Assembly (NCBI GenBank): GCA_903813345.2
Contig: CAIIXF020000010.1
Location: 30,436,828 to 30,500,827 of the forward strand
Direction of reading: 5' to 3'
DNA length: 64,000 nt
DNA from: Owenia fusiformis
Taxonomy: Eukaryota > Annelida > Polychaeta > Sabellida > Oweniidae
Positions 54,550 to 64,000 of the stretch are shown here, one piece after another. Both the position numbers and the translations under genes were made by a program. The notes under the pieces are model-generated. The model had not been told where the DNA came from. It made no database searches and saw nothing but the letters and a program-made list of their open reading frames with translations. Numbering within the stretch: position 1 is the stretch's first letter; the number at the start of each line of letters is the position of its first letter.

Positions 54550-54755
54550 CCGATTGGTGGGTTGACAGGCGCCATATATATCTTGTCATTAAAATTCCAC
54601 ACTAACCACTTTCCTGTTTAATTTGATACTTTTACAAATGCAAGAGCAGACTTGTGGTAAGATCTCATTAGGTTTAGGGCATGTTGGGTAAATTACGTGG
54701 CAAGTATTAATATTTATCACTATGGGTCTTGTTAACTTCAAATATGACTTGAAAT
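54550..54755. other. Gene-free spacer
   Basis: Nothing supported. Confidence 0.4.
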
Positions 54756-54764
54756 AAATGTTTC

Positions 54765-54850
54765 AAATTTTGTTTGTTTGTGAGATCATTTAGCAAGAAA
54801 ACAAGCAAGCAACCAAACCAAGCAAAGCAAACAAAACAAGCTGAATGAAG
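54765..54850 (+). repeat. Low-complexity GTTTG / CAAG tract
   Basis: GTTTGTTTGTG then AACAAGCAAGCAACCAAACC and AAGCAAAGCAAACAAAACAA, which are nearly inverse. Simple sequence. Confidence 0.8.
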
Positions 54851-55118
54851 TAAACACACGAGATAGAGCCTGATGGTCAGGGCCTTAAGTACGAGCGAGT
54901 GTACAAACACATTAAGAGATGGATATGACCAATTGTTTATGATTCAGCATTAGCAGGCTTCAAGTTTCAGTTGATTAGACTCAATTTAAGTCAATTTAAT
55001 CATCATTTGAAGAGTAATTCAAAGTCCTGATACTCTATCTTCTCATACATCTTACACTTTCTATTGAAGTAAGCTCAAATGGCAAATTTAGAGGAAATGA
55101 AACAACAGTCAAACTTAC
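54851..55118. other. Gene-free stretch
   Basis: Nothing supported. Confidence 0.4.
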
Positions 55119-55123
55119 TAAAT

Positions 55124-55441
55124 CACTGGTGATCCATTCGATTACGCTGGAACCGTTTCGGTAACAAAATGTCGGAACGTTGAAGGTACAATTTTTCTTT
55201 TTCCTTATTTCACACGTTGTAGGCAGAATTCCCTTGACATTTTTATCACAAACGTGTATCAGTATCATATGTTTAAGAAAATGTACACATTTGCGAACAA
55301 ATAGTTCAGAAGACAACGGAATTGTCGATTTAATTCCTCACTTAAGTAACATAAACGGTATTTCGAAAAACAGTTAAGATCTGCACTTTTAACCCCTACC
55401 CTAACCCTTAACCCCCTGCGTAATCGAGCGGATCACCAGTG
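55124..55441. mobile_element. 318-bp element with CACTGGTGATCC TIRs and 5-bp TSD
   Basis: CACTGGTGATCCATTCGATT at the left is inverse to AATCGAGCGGATCACCAGTG at the right, and matching runs about 27 bp with three changes. TAAAT lies on both sides (55119-55123, 55442-55446). Near the right end CCCTACCCTAACCCTTAACC resembles telomeric TAACCC repeat. No transposase. Like 50402, it has CAC...GTG ends and a TAAAY TSD. Confidence 0.9.
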
Positions 55442-55449
55442 TAAATGAC

Positions 55450-56238
55450 TCCTCTCTACAATTATTGCCCTCATCTTTTAATATATTGTCTTATATTGAT
55501 AAATTCTCACCGTGGCGATATTTAATAAACAATCTTAACACGAGGCTATAGATTTTTACAAAACATTCACATAAATATATTAAACACGAAATAAGACTGT
55601 TTAAACTAATTATTTACCAAGTAAAATGTTTTTATCTGTTTTTGAGAAGTAATGTGTTTATATTAGATTATGTTCAAACATTAATTTAGAATATTATATT
55701 TACCAATTGCCAATATTGCAACTTGACAGGTGATTACTCAAGTTTTGTGTACAGTTTTTACAAAAAAAATTCTAAACGGTGACTACAATTTAACGTCATT
55801 CCGCATCTTCACAAAATATTGAAAATAATCGGGGGAATGCCATTTTATATTTTGATTGTGCCCTCTTTATTCTACTATAATATGTAATCTGCTTAAAAAT
55901 GTGAAAAATATTAACGATTTCATTAATTATTGGTAACGAAATAATGAAAATTACATGAAAGTTCTCATGCAGACTAACCTCAATTTTTTTATGAAAACAA
56001 ATGGCATTGAGATCAAATGGTTCACCCCTTAGGATGACTGATTTCTGATTGATGCTTTGGATGATATGACAAACTTGAATGACCCGAGATTACGAATACG
56101 CTGTTTGAATCCCAGCACTAATCGAAGCCATAGCTCATATCGATAAATCTCTCATTATTGTTTTTAGGGCTTTATTCATACAATCTTTCATCTAATTAGG
56201 ATGGTAATCCCTTGGTTATGCCCTGAAATATGATATCA
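55450..56238. other. Gene-free AT-rich stretch
   Basis: Nothing supported. Confidence 0.4.
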
Positions 56239-56240
56239 CA

Positions 56241-56404
56241 AGCCATGTTTTAGAATGAGAAATGAAGTACAAAAGAGAGGAATTAGCAAGGAATAAGGTA
56301 AACAGGCATCTTGTTGACACTCAAAATTGTATAGAAATGCAAGAAAATCAAACACTTTATTCAATTTTTAGAGAAATTTCAAGTGAAATAATAAGCATAC
56401 GGAT
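56241..56404 (-). repeat. R165 full copy, - orientation
   Basis: AGCCATGTTTTAGAATG start, GAGAGGAATTAGCAAGGAAT, AAACACTTTATTCAATTTTT and AATAAGCATACGGA end. Confidence 0.9.
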
Positions 56405-56695
56405 ATTCAGGTTCTTGAAGGTACCTTAATCCTCCGAGACCTTTAATTATCACATTTCTTCTTATTATGGCTAGTTATGACCTGTACATAAATTTCAATG
56501 GTCACAATTACAGAACTGAAATAGAGTACAAAAATGATTGGAACTAGCTAGAAATTAAAAAATATGAGACGGATACTATAAAAAGTTTTGAAATCTAATT
56601 ATTATTTCACCAAACTTAGTACAAGAGGAATAAAGAAGCTGTTTGTGCATCTGTTCGTCAAGGTCCGTTTGTTTGACTGTCCAGGCAATGACCCA
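56405..56695. other. Gene-free stretch
   Basis: Nothing supported. Confidence 0.4.
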
Positions 56696-57075
56696 AATAT
56701 CAGTTGACGGATTGTGCTCAAATTTTAAAGGCTGATGCTTTATTAGTGCTGGACCTCTGCTCAATAATAATAATATAATTTTCAATATGGCCACTAAATT
56801 CAAAATGGCTTCCATTTTTCATAAAAAGTGTAATCTTTGATTTAACTCGAATACCAGTCAACAAATTTGGTTCAAAATTTAAATGCTGATGCCCTAGGGA
56901 TTTAGAACTCTGCTCCTGAAGGAATTTTCAAGATAGCCCCTGAATTCAAAGTGATTGCCATTTTTCATAAAATTGTGATGAATCACATATTTTTGGCCAA
57001 AATACATTCTATGATAACTCACATACCAGTTGATATATTTGGTTCAAATTTTATAGGCTTAATCACATCATTGGT
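56695..57075 (+). repeat. ~165-bp diverged tandem repeat, 2.3 units
   Basis: CTCAAATTTTAAAGGCTGAT (56709), TTCAAAATTTAAATGCTGAT (56871) and TTCAAATTTTATAGGCTTAA (57045) head the units. Each is followed by CTCTGCTC(A/C), a GGCC or AGCCCC ACTAAATTCAAA stretch, and TGGCTTCCATTTTTCATAAA. The spacing of 162-174 bp is nucleosome-like in length. Units are about 70-75 percent alike by eye. Confidence 0.75.
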
Positions 57076-57079
57076 AAAG

Positions 57080-57465
57080 ATTTTGCATCTAGATTATATC
57101 TATCATGTTAATGTTAGAAAGGACAAATGATTTGATTTTGATATTATATGTTTGCTGGGATTTGCTACTCCGGGGAGTTGCTGCTTTTCTCGTTAGGATT
57201 AAACTCTCTCTGACTTAATATGTCACACTGGCTGTTCAAGTTTTAATTTTCCCATTTGCCCCGTAATGTTATTAAGATTGATTTTTATTATCTTAAGTCT
57301 TACTCTTTAATTTCTTGATATTCCACTCCATTTTACTAATTTTAACTTAAACTTCTAAAGTCAATAACAAAAAGGTGTAATTTATGTCCAGGTCAAAACT
57401 TGCCATAACACTAAGCAATTTCATAATTGAAGTTCCTTGAGGATTAAGGTCCTTCATGTCCTTAA
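57080..57465. other. Gene-free stretch
   Basis: Nothing supported. Confidence 0.4.
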
Positions 57466-57467
57466 AT

Positions 57468-57634
57468 GTCTGTCTGCTCATGCTTATTTCACTCAATTTC
57501 TCTCTAAAATTTGAATGAAGTGTCTGATTTTTTTGCATTTCTATATCATCTAGGGTGTCAACTATATGTTTGTTTATTTTATTCCTTGTTGATTTCTCTC
57601 TTTTTTGCTTTATTTTGTTTTTCAAAATGTGACT
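57468..57634 (+). repeat. R165 full copy
   Basis: GTCTGTCTGCTCATGCTTAT start and TTTCAAAATGTGAC end. Near-consensus centre. The minus-strand frame 57347-57625 passes through it by accident. Confidence 0.9.
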
Positions 57635-57639
57635 ACCAT

Positions 57640-58185
57640 GACATTTTTCTTATTCTTATAAGAAATAAAAGATGAGCCCCTGTGCAAAGATCATCAGTTA
57701 ATTAACTTTCGAATTGAACCCCATTCATCTTAGATTTGTTTTCAATCAACTAATGATTGCGTCTGCTATTGTTATTGCTACTGTTAGCAATTTAGCTATT
57801 CTAACTATTGATTAAATCAAATGTTTCCCATTGTTTGTTTTATTCTCTAATCTCGAATAATTGCAGAAGTCTTGAATTGTATAACTAAGCTTATCAATGG
57901 TCTATTTTTAGATAGCATTCTCTGAAGATCTAAGCGTTATCGTGATCTTAGGGGGATCTTGAATCAAAACCGGGACTGAAATTTGAAGATAATTCTATTC
58001 TGGGTGTACTATACACAAAATCTTTTGTTTTGTCTAGCAGGTCTCTATTTCTGCAATTTTTGATATTTTTGGTGTTCAAATGAGATAAAGAGAATATTCT
58101 ATGTCCAGTTTTGTCTGAAAGATAATCTGGTAGGTAGGTTAGGTTGTCTTTTTCCTGAAATTCAAATCGATGATTTATAGTATCA
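57640..58185. other. Gene-free stretch
   Basis: Nothing supported; an 86-codon minus-strand frame at 57948-58208 has no recognisable motif. Confidence 0.4.
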
Positions 58186-58189
58186 TCAA

Positions 58190-58242
58190 ACAGCAAACAA
58201 ACAAACAATTAAACATACAAACAATCAAGCAAACAACAATTA
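58190..58242 (+). repeat. CAAA-rich microsatellite
   Basis: AGCAAACAAACAAACAATTA followed by ACAAACAATCAAGCAAAC. Simple sequence. Confidence 0.85.
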
Positions 58243-58244
58243 TT

Positions 58245-59310
58245 CTGTTTCTCCGAGATGATAGAGCACTAGACAATATTTAGAAAAATACTTACCTTTT
58301 CATTCAGATACAATTTCTTTGCTCTTCTATCACTCGCAGTGTCTCTGGAATTATCCTCTGTCAAGTCCGTCTGCTTTCTACCATTCAGACCCCTTGTACT
58401 CCTATCAAATAATTTACCCTTTTCAGAGATTATACTATTACTAATTAATCAGGAGGTTTGTTATATAGAAAGTCTGATTGACTAAGTGATCTAATGATTT
58501 GTTCCAGTTGGCAATTTCTCCACTTTTGATTTCACAATGAGCTAAGGTTTAGCGATCATCAGCGCACTTTGCCAACTGCCGATATTGAAGTGTATCATAA
58601 AAGCATAGGTGTTGTAGTTATACTGTTATAGATGTTATTAAGCTTATAGCACAACAAAAAGAAAAGATGTTTTGTTGCAAAGGGCAAGTTTCAAGAGTTT
58701 TTAACAACTTATTATGAAAAAGGGCATAAATATATTTTTTCAATTCTAACTGCAATAATCTATTGACTGAGATATTCATAGATTGCTGGGCTTTTTGGAT
58801 TTATAGTTTATTCATATCAATCTGCACCCTGCAGGATGCTTTTTGAGTCATTACAAAATTGATGTGCAAAGAAATAAACAATCAAATTATATCAGATGTT
58901 TCCATAGTAAATAAAGAAAACAAATGTATGGAGGTAGTCTGGCATCAGGCAGATGAGGCGCCAAAATTTCCAGAATAGTATTGATACTGATTTCTTCAAT
59001 TGAAACTAAAAATGGAGTAAAATGATAACAGTATTATTGTTGCCTTTAACTAATATTTGCCCTGTCTATTTGTACTTGCCTCACCTACTTAAATTTGCCT
59101 CATCTTGTTTCTGCATTGAAGCTATGTGCCACCATGAAGTATTTTGCATTGTACATTTTAAAGGTTAAGACATGTCACTAAATATAACCCATGAAATAAA
59201 ATAATATTTTTGTATATTTTTAAAAACAGATCCTTTATCTGTCATTAATGGCGCCATATTGCTTGTTGTTTATTTTATAATTTATTCAAGGGGTCTTTTT
59301 ACTATTTTTT
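58245..59310. other. Gene-free stretch
   Basis: AGTCCGTCTGCTTTC at 58364 repeats the R165 terminal phrase but nothing else of that repeat follows. Otherwise nothing supported. Confidence 0.4.
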
Positions 59311-59311
59311 A

Positions 59312-59460
59312 TATTTCTCTCTCTTTCCCATTAAAATTTGAGTGAACTCAAATTTTCTCTTGTATTTATATATAAAGTAGGATCTCAACTTCATACTTGT
59401 TTACTTTATTCCTTGCTAATTCCTCTCATTTTCTTAAAAATATCAGAGAAACACTGTGAC
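59312..59460 (+). repeat. R165 copy lacking the terminal phrase
   Basis: ATTTCTCTCTCTTTCCCATT, AAAATTTGAGTGAACTC and TTTACTTTATTCCTTGCTAA. The start is replaced by unrelated AT-rich sequence. Confidence 0.8.
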
Positions 59461-59581
59461 ATTTTATTTCTAGGTCATGCTGACTTATCTGATAAAAATC
59501 TAAAATATATATTTTCATGAAGATTATTAAATTACTCTTAAAACAAATGTCAAGATGTTCTAACCTTTAATTGATCAAATA

Positions 59582-59722
59582 AAGAAAAGAGAGGAATAAG
59601 CAAGGAATAAAGTAAACAGACATGAAGTAAACACTCTAAATTGTATGGAAATGCAAGGAAATCAGACACTTCATTCAAATTTTAGAGATAAATTGAGTGA
59701 AATAACCATGAGCAGAGGGATA
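59582..59722 (-). repeat. R165 copy, - orientation, close to consensus
   Basis: GAGGAATAAGCAAGGAATAA, AAACACTCTAAATTGTATGG, GACACTTCATTCAAATTTTA and ACCATGAGCAGAGGGA. It lies only 120 bp after the opposite-strand copy. Confidence 0.9.
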
Positions 59723-59724
59723 TT

Positions 59725-60050
59725 TTAAGCATAGGTGTTATCCATAATTTATTGGTTAAATGTCGGATTAAGATCTTAATCTTGAGTTATGAAATACCTT
59801 TTTCTTGACCTCTTAATTGGTAAAACTTGAATACCAGCAAAAATGAATATTGTGTTTAAACTAGGACAACTCATTTTAAACCTTTTCAATAATCAATAAT
59901 TTTATGAGAATGGCAACATGAATCGCCAACATTAGAATTTTTATTTTTTGAAGATTAAAATATGACATATATAGGGTTTGGTCATCCATTTGGTAAACAT
60001 AAGTGTATGTTTAGTAGAAATTAGCATTTGAAAATTGTCAACATTTTGAC
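59725..60050. other. Gene-free stretch
   Basis: Nothing supported. Confidence 0.4.
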
Positions 60051-60055
60051 AATAT

Positions 60056-60346
60056 TGTCAATCAATATATAGATTTAGGCACCCCCTCCAACCTCCCACC
60101 TCTCTGGGTCGCTTTAACGTATGTATCGACCAATAAGGGTGATACATCTACTAGTTGAATAACCTTCAAGAACCACTTTTCTCCATTACTCTGTATTGTC
60201 AATCATTAGATTTAGGCACCCCCTCCCCATCCACTCCCCCTCCTCGGTTGCTTTATCGACCTGCAAGGGTGATACATCTATTAGTCGAATAACCTTCAAG
60301 AACCACTTTTCTCCATTACTCCGTATTGTCAATCATTAGATTTAGA
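60056..60346 (+). repeat. ~135-bp tandem duplication, 2 units
   Basis: Units begin TTGTCAATCA...TAGATTTAGG and CACCCCCTCC. They share GGGTGATACATCTA, TAACCTTCAAGAACCACTTT and CTCCATTACTC(T/C)GTATTG, with a third partial start at about 60327. The second unit lacks AACGTATGTATCGACC and the C-rich part differs. Confidence 0.9.
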
Positions 60347-60349
60347 GAA

Positions 60350-61085
60350 TGAAATTATACTTACTTTTGACACTCAATTTGTCAAAGACATTTCTAAGTG
60401 AATTGCGAGGTTGTTTTCGTGAATCTGATTATAAACAAGTCTAGTCTCTAATTCCATTTCTCAATTTTCTTATTTTGTACCACAGTAAGTTCGGTTTCAT
60501 TTGTTTAATACTAAATTTTACTTGTGATACCTTTTATCACAGGCTGGTTGTTTTTTTATCAAAACATTGTAATAAAAAGCATAAAAGCATGTTTTAGTAA
60601 ATTAGATTGTTTTAACAGCACTTTCAATATTCTTGTTTCTTAAACAAGGAAAGTAGAACTTTAATTGAGGTGAAAAACATTCGAGATGACCCCTTAGACC
60701 ATTATCGCACGCTTGGTCTTCTCCGTATTCTGACCAATGGGAGGAGAGCGATTGATTATGTCCTTAGAGTCGACTCCATTGATTTAAGCAGTCATGTATA
60801 AAGGAAATATAAATGTGATGTTGCTTACCACCAACCAAATTTTTCACCCAGATCTTTTCTCTTCTAGCAAATTAAAAAATATATCTTTAAAAGAAAACGA
60901 GACAAAAATGCTTGCTCAGATATCATACTGGGATTCATATCAAATAAGCCGAATTCAAACTTTGGGCACAGGTCTATTTAATCAAATAAATCCATTATTA
61001 ATACATGCACCATATAATGTCATTTTCACATGCAAATATAATTCTGATGGCTGTGGTTGCAAGCTCTTGTTATGATACTGCACTT
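60350..61085. other. Gene-free stretch before the satellite
   Basis: No gene is supported. ACCAATGGGAGG at about 60735 and GTATAAAGG at about 60797 lie where a CCAAT box and a TATA box could be, but no exon or transcript signal follows. Frames at 60794-61075 and 61005-61373 have no motif and the latter runs into the satellite. Confidence 0.35.
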
Positions 61086-64000
61086 AACTTGACCAAAATC
61101 ACCATACTGCACCAAACAGCACCATACTGCACCAAACTGCACCATTCTGCACGGAAATCACCATACTGCACCAAACAGCTCCATGCTGCACCAAAATCAC
61201 TCTACTGCACAAAACAGCACCATACTGCACCAAACAGCACCATACTACACCAAAATCACCATACTGCACTAAACAGCACCATACTGCACCCAAATCACCA
61301 TACTGCACCATACTGCACCAAACAGTACCATATTGCACCAAACAGCACAATATTGCAACAAACAGAGTCATAGTGCACTAAATAGCGTCATAGTGCACCA
61401 AACAGCGCCATACTGCATCAAATAGCACAATACTGCACCATACTGCACCAAACAGCGCCATGCTGCACAAAACAGCACCGTACTGCATTAAACAGCACCA
61501 TGATGCACAAAAATCACTCTACTGCACCAAACAGCACAATACTGCACTAAACAGCACTGTACTGCACCAAACAGCACAGTACTGCACCAAACAGCACCAT
61601 ACTGCACCAAACAGCACAGTACAGCACCAGATAGTACTATACTGCACCAAACAGTACCATACTGCACCATACTGCACCAAATAGCACACAACAGCACCAC
61701 ACTGCACCAAACAGCGCCATACTGCATCAAACAGTACCATACTGCACCAAACAGCACCATACTGCACCAAATAGCATACAACAGCACCACACTGCACCAA
61801 AAGCACCATACTGCACCAAACAATATCCTAATGCACCAAAATCGCTATACTGCACCAAACAGCACCATGCTGCACTAAAATCACTCTACTGCACCGAACA
61901 GCACCATACTGCACCAAACAGCACCATACTGCACCAAACAGCACCATGATGGACCAAAATCACTCTACTGCACCATACTGCACCAAACAGCATCATGCTG
62001 CACCAAAATCAATTTACTGCACCAAACAGCACCCTACTGCACCAAACAGTACCATACTGCATCAAACAGCACCATACTGCACTAAACTGCACCATACTGT
62101 ACAGTACTGCACCAAATAGCACCATCCTGCACCAAACAGCACCATACTTCACCAAAAAGCACCATAATGCACCGAAATCACCATACTGCACCAAACAGCA
62201 CCATACTGCATCAAACAGCACCATATTGCACCAAACAGTACAATATTGCACCAAAACAGTACAATATTGCACCAATTAGCGCCATACTTCACAAAACAGC
62301 ACCATACCCTATCTAATTGTACCTTACTGCACCAAACAGCACCATACTGCACCAAAATCACCATACTGCACCAAACAGCACCACACAGCACCACACTGCA
62401 CTAAACAGCACCATACTGCACCATCCTGCACCAAACAGTGCCATACTGCACAAAACAGCGCCATACTGCATCAAATCGCACCTTACTGCACCAAACAGCA
62501 CATTACTGCACCAAAATAGCCATACTGCACCAAACAGCGCCATACTGCACCAAGCAGCGTTATACTGCATCAACCAGTACCATACTGCACCAAATAGCAC
62601 CATACTGCACCAAACATCACCATACTGCATTAAACAGCACCATGGTGCACCAAAACAGCACCAACTCTACTGCACAAAACAGCACAATACTGCACAAAAC
62701 AGCACTGTACTGCACCAAACAGCGCAGTACTGCATCAAATAGTACTACACTGCACCAAACAGCACCATACTGCACCAAACAGCACCATGCTGCACCAAAA
62801 TCAATTTACTGCACCAAACAGCACCATACTGCGCCAAACAGCACAGTACTGCACCAAATTTTACTATACTGCACCAAACAGCAACATACTGAATCAAACA
62901 GCACCATACTGCAACAAATAGCACTATCCTGCACCAAACAGCACCATCCTGCACCAAACAGCACCATACTGCACCAAATAGCACCATCCTGCACCGAAAA
63001 GCACCATCCTGCACCAAACAGCACCATACTGCACCAAATAGCACCATCCTGAACCAAAAAGCACCATACTGCACCAAACAGCATCATACTGCACCAAACA
63101 GTACCATGATGCACCAAAATCACTATACTGCACCATACTGCACCAAACTGCACCATGCTGCCATACTTTACTAAACTGCACCATAATGCACAGTACTGCA
63201 CCAAATAGCACCATCAAACAGCACCGTACTGCATTAAAAAGCACCATAATGCACGAAAATCACTCTACTGCACCAAACAGCACCAAATAGCACCATCTTG
63301 CAACAAACAGCACCATACTGCACAAAATAGCACCATACTGCAGCGAACAGCACCATACTGCACTAAACAGCACCATACTGCACCAAGCAGCGCCATAGTG
63401 CACCACACAGCGAAACACTGCACCAAACAGCACCATACTGCACTAATAGCATTATACTGCACAAAAATCACTATACTGCACCAAACATCACCTTGCTGCA
63501 CCAAAATTACACCAAACAGCACCATACTGCACCAAACAGCTTTATACTGCATCAAACAGCACCACAATGCACCAAAAAGCACCATACTTCACCAAACAGC
63601 ACCATATTGCACCAAACAGCACCAAACTGCATCAAACAGCACCATATTGCACCAAACAGCACAATATTGGACCAAACAGCACCATACTGCACCAAACAGC
63701 TTTATACTGCATCAAACAGCACCACAATGCACCAAAAAGCACAATACTTCACCAAACAGCACCATGATGCACCAAAACAACACCATGATGCACCAAAACA
63801 GCACCAAATCGACTGCACCAAACAGCACCATACTGCACCAAACAGCACCATGATGCACCAAAATCACTATACTGCACCATACTGCACCAAACAGCACCAT
63901 GCTGCACCAAAATCAATTTACTGCACCAAACAGCACCCTACTGCGCCAAACAGCACAGTACTGCACCAAATTTTACTATACTGCACCAAACAGCACCATA
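61086..64000 (+). repeat. 20-bp satellite, >2.9 kb, open at the window edge
   Basis: The unit is ACCAAACAGCACCATACTGC, about 145 copies, with a common variant in which AACAGCACC is replaced by AAATCACC or AAATCACT. Because the unit lacks stop codons in most frames, both strands show many 60-204-codon false reading frames (HQTAPYCTK-like or VQYGAVWCSM-like repeats). Higher-order copies are visible: a segment with AAAATCAATTTACTGCACC and CAAATTTTACTATACTGC occurs near 62781 and again near 63893 (shift 1112 bp), and TTTATACTGCATCAAACAGC recurs at 63541 and 63701 (shift 160 bp, 8 units). The true length is unknown. Confidence 0.98.

Noticed and set aside
54160-54621. Six overlapping frames of 66-137 codons
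   Set aside because: They are by-products of the 19-21-bp minisatellite, whose unit length keeps frames open.
6336-59722. R165 as a Helitron, SINE or TIR element
   Set aside because: No TC start with CTRR end and hairpin, no A/B boxes, no inverted ends and no consistent TSD in the copies compared by eye; left unclassified.
60735-60805. CCAAT box plus TATA box as a promoter
   Set aside because: No exon, CpG-rich stretch or transcript evidence follows; both words are common by chance.
61005-63900. Long open frames (up to 204 codons) on both strands
   Set aside because: They are translations of the 20-bp satellite, present in several frames and both strands at once; no non-repetitive protein sequence.

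Overview
This 64 kb window looks like non-coding nuclear DNA (intergenic or a very long intron) from an animal, most likely a marine invertebrate. The grounds are AT-rich composition, no convincing host exon, a dense mix of small terminal-inverted-repeat (TIR) DNA elements, tRNA-derived SINEs, a Penelope-like retroelement tail, and many unrelated minisatellites. The phylum cannot be read from the sequence. I found no host protein gene, rRNA, intact tRNA, CRISPR array or operon. The longest open frames (near 54.3 kb and 61-64 kb) come from tandem repeats.

Layout. 0-6 kb: a short MITE with a target-site duplication (TSD), two decayed poly-G MITEs and a fresh 177-bp tandem duplication. 6-60 kb: about 27 copies or fragments of one ~165-bp dispersed repeat (called R165 here) on both strands, with no recognised family, TIR or pol III boxes. 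Between them lie MITEs with readable TSDs: a TACCC-ended family with 8-bp TSDs (671, 9135, 12849, 24187, 40823); a CATCTTCG-ended element with an 8-bp TSD (22077); an 892-bp hAT-like element (48070); a Mutator-like element with a 9-bp TSD (49028); a piggyBac-like element at TTAA (53206); two elements with CAC...GTG ends and 5-bp TSDs (50402, 55124); and mariner-like elements at TA (13316, 19508, 20039, 37544). The C-terminal part of a Penelope-like GIY-YIG endonuclease lies at 14.8-15.1 kb. tRNA-like SINE heads lie at 45.6 kb and 50.1 kb.

15-60 kb also carries at least a dozen independent tandem arrays with units of about 18 to 170 bp. From 61.09 kb to the window end runs a 20-bp satellite of about 145 units with higher-order duplications.

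Nothing here works as a pathway. The biology is of mobile elements and tandem repeats: insertion of one element into another, arrays growing from an element edge, and elements landing in arrays. All non-autonomous elements must rely on transposases encoded elsewhere. Family assignments rest on termini and TSD length, with no transposase seen.
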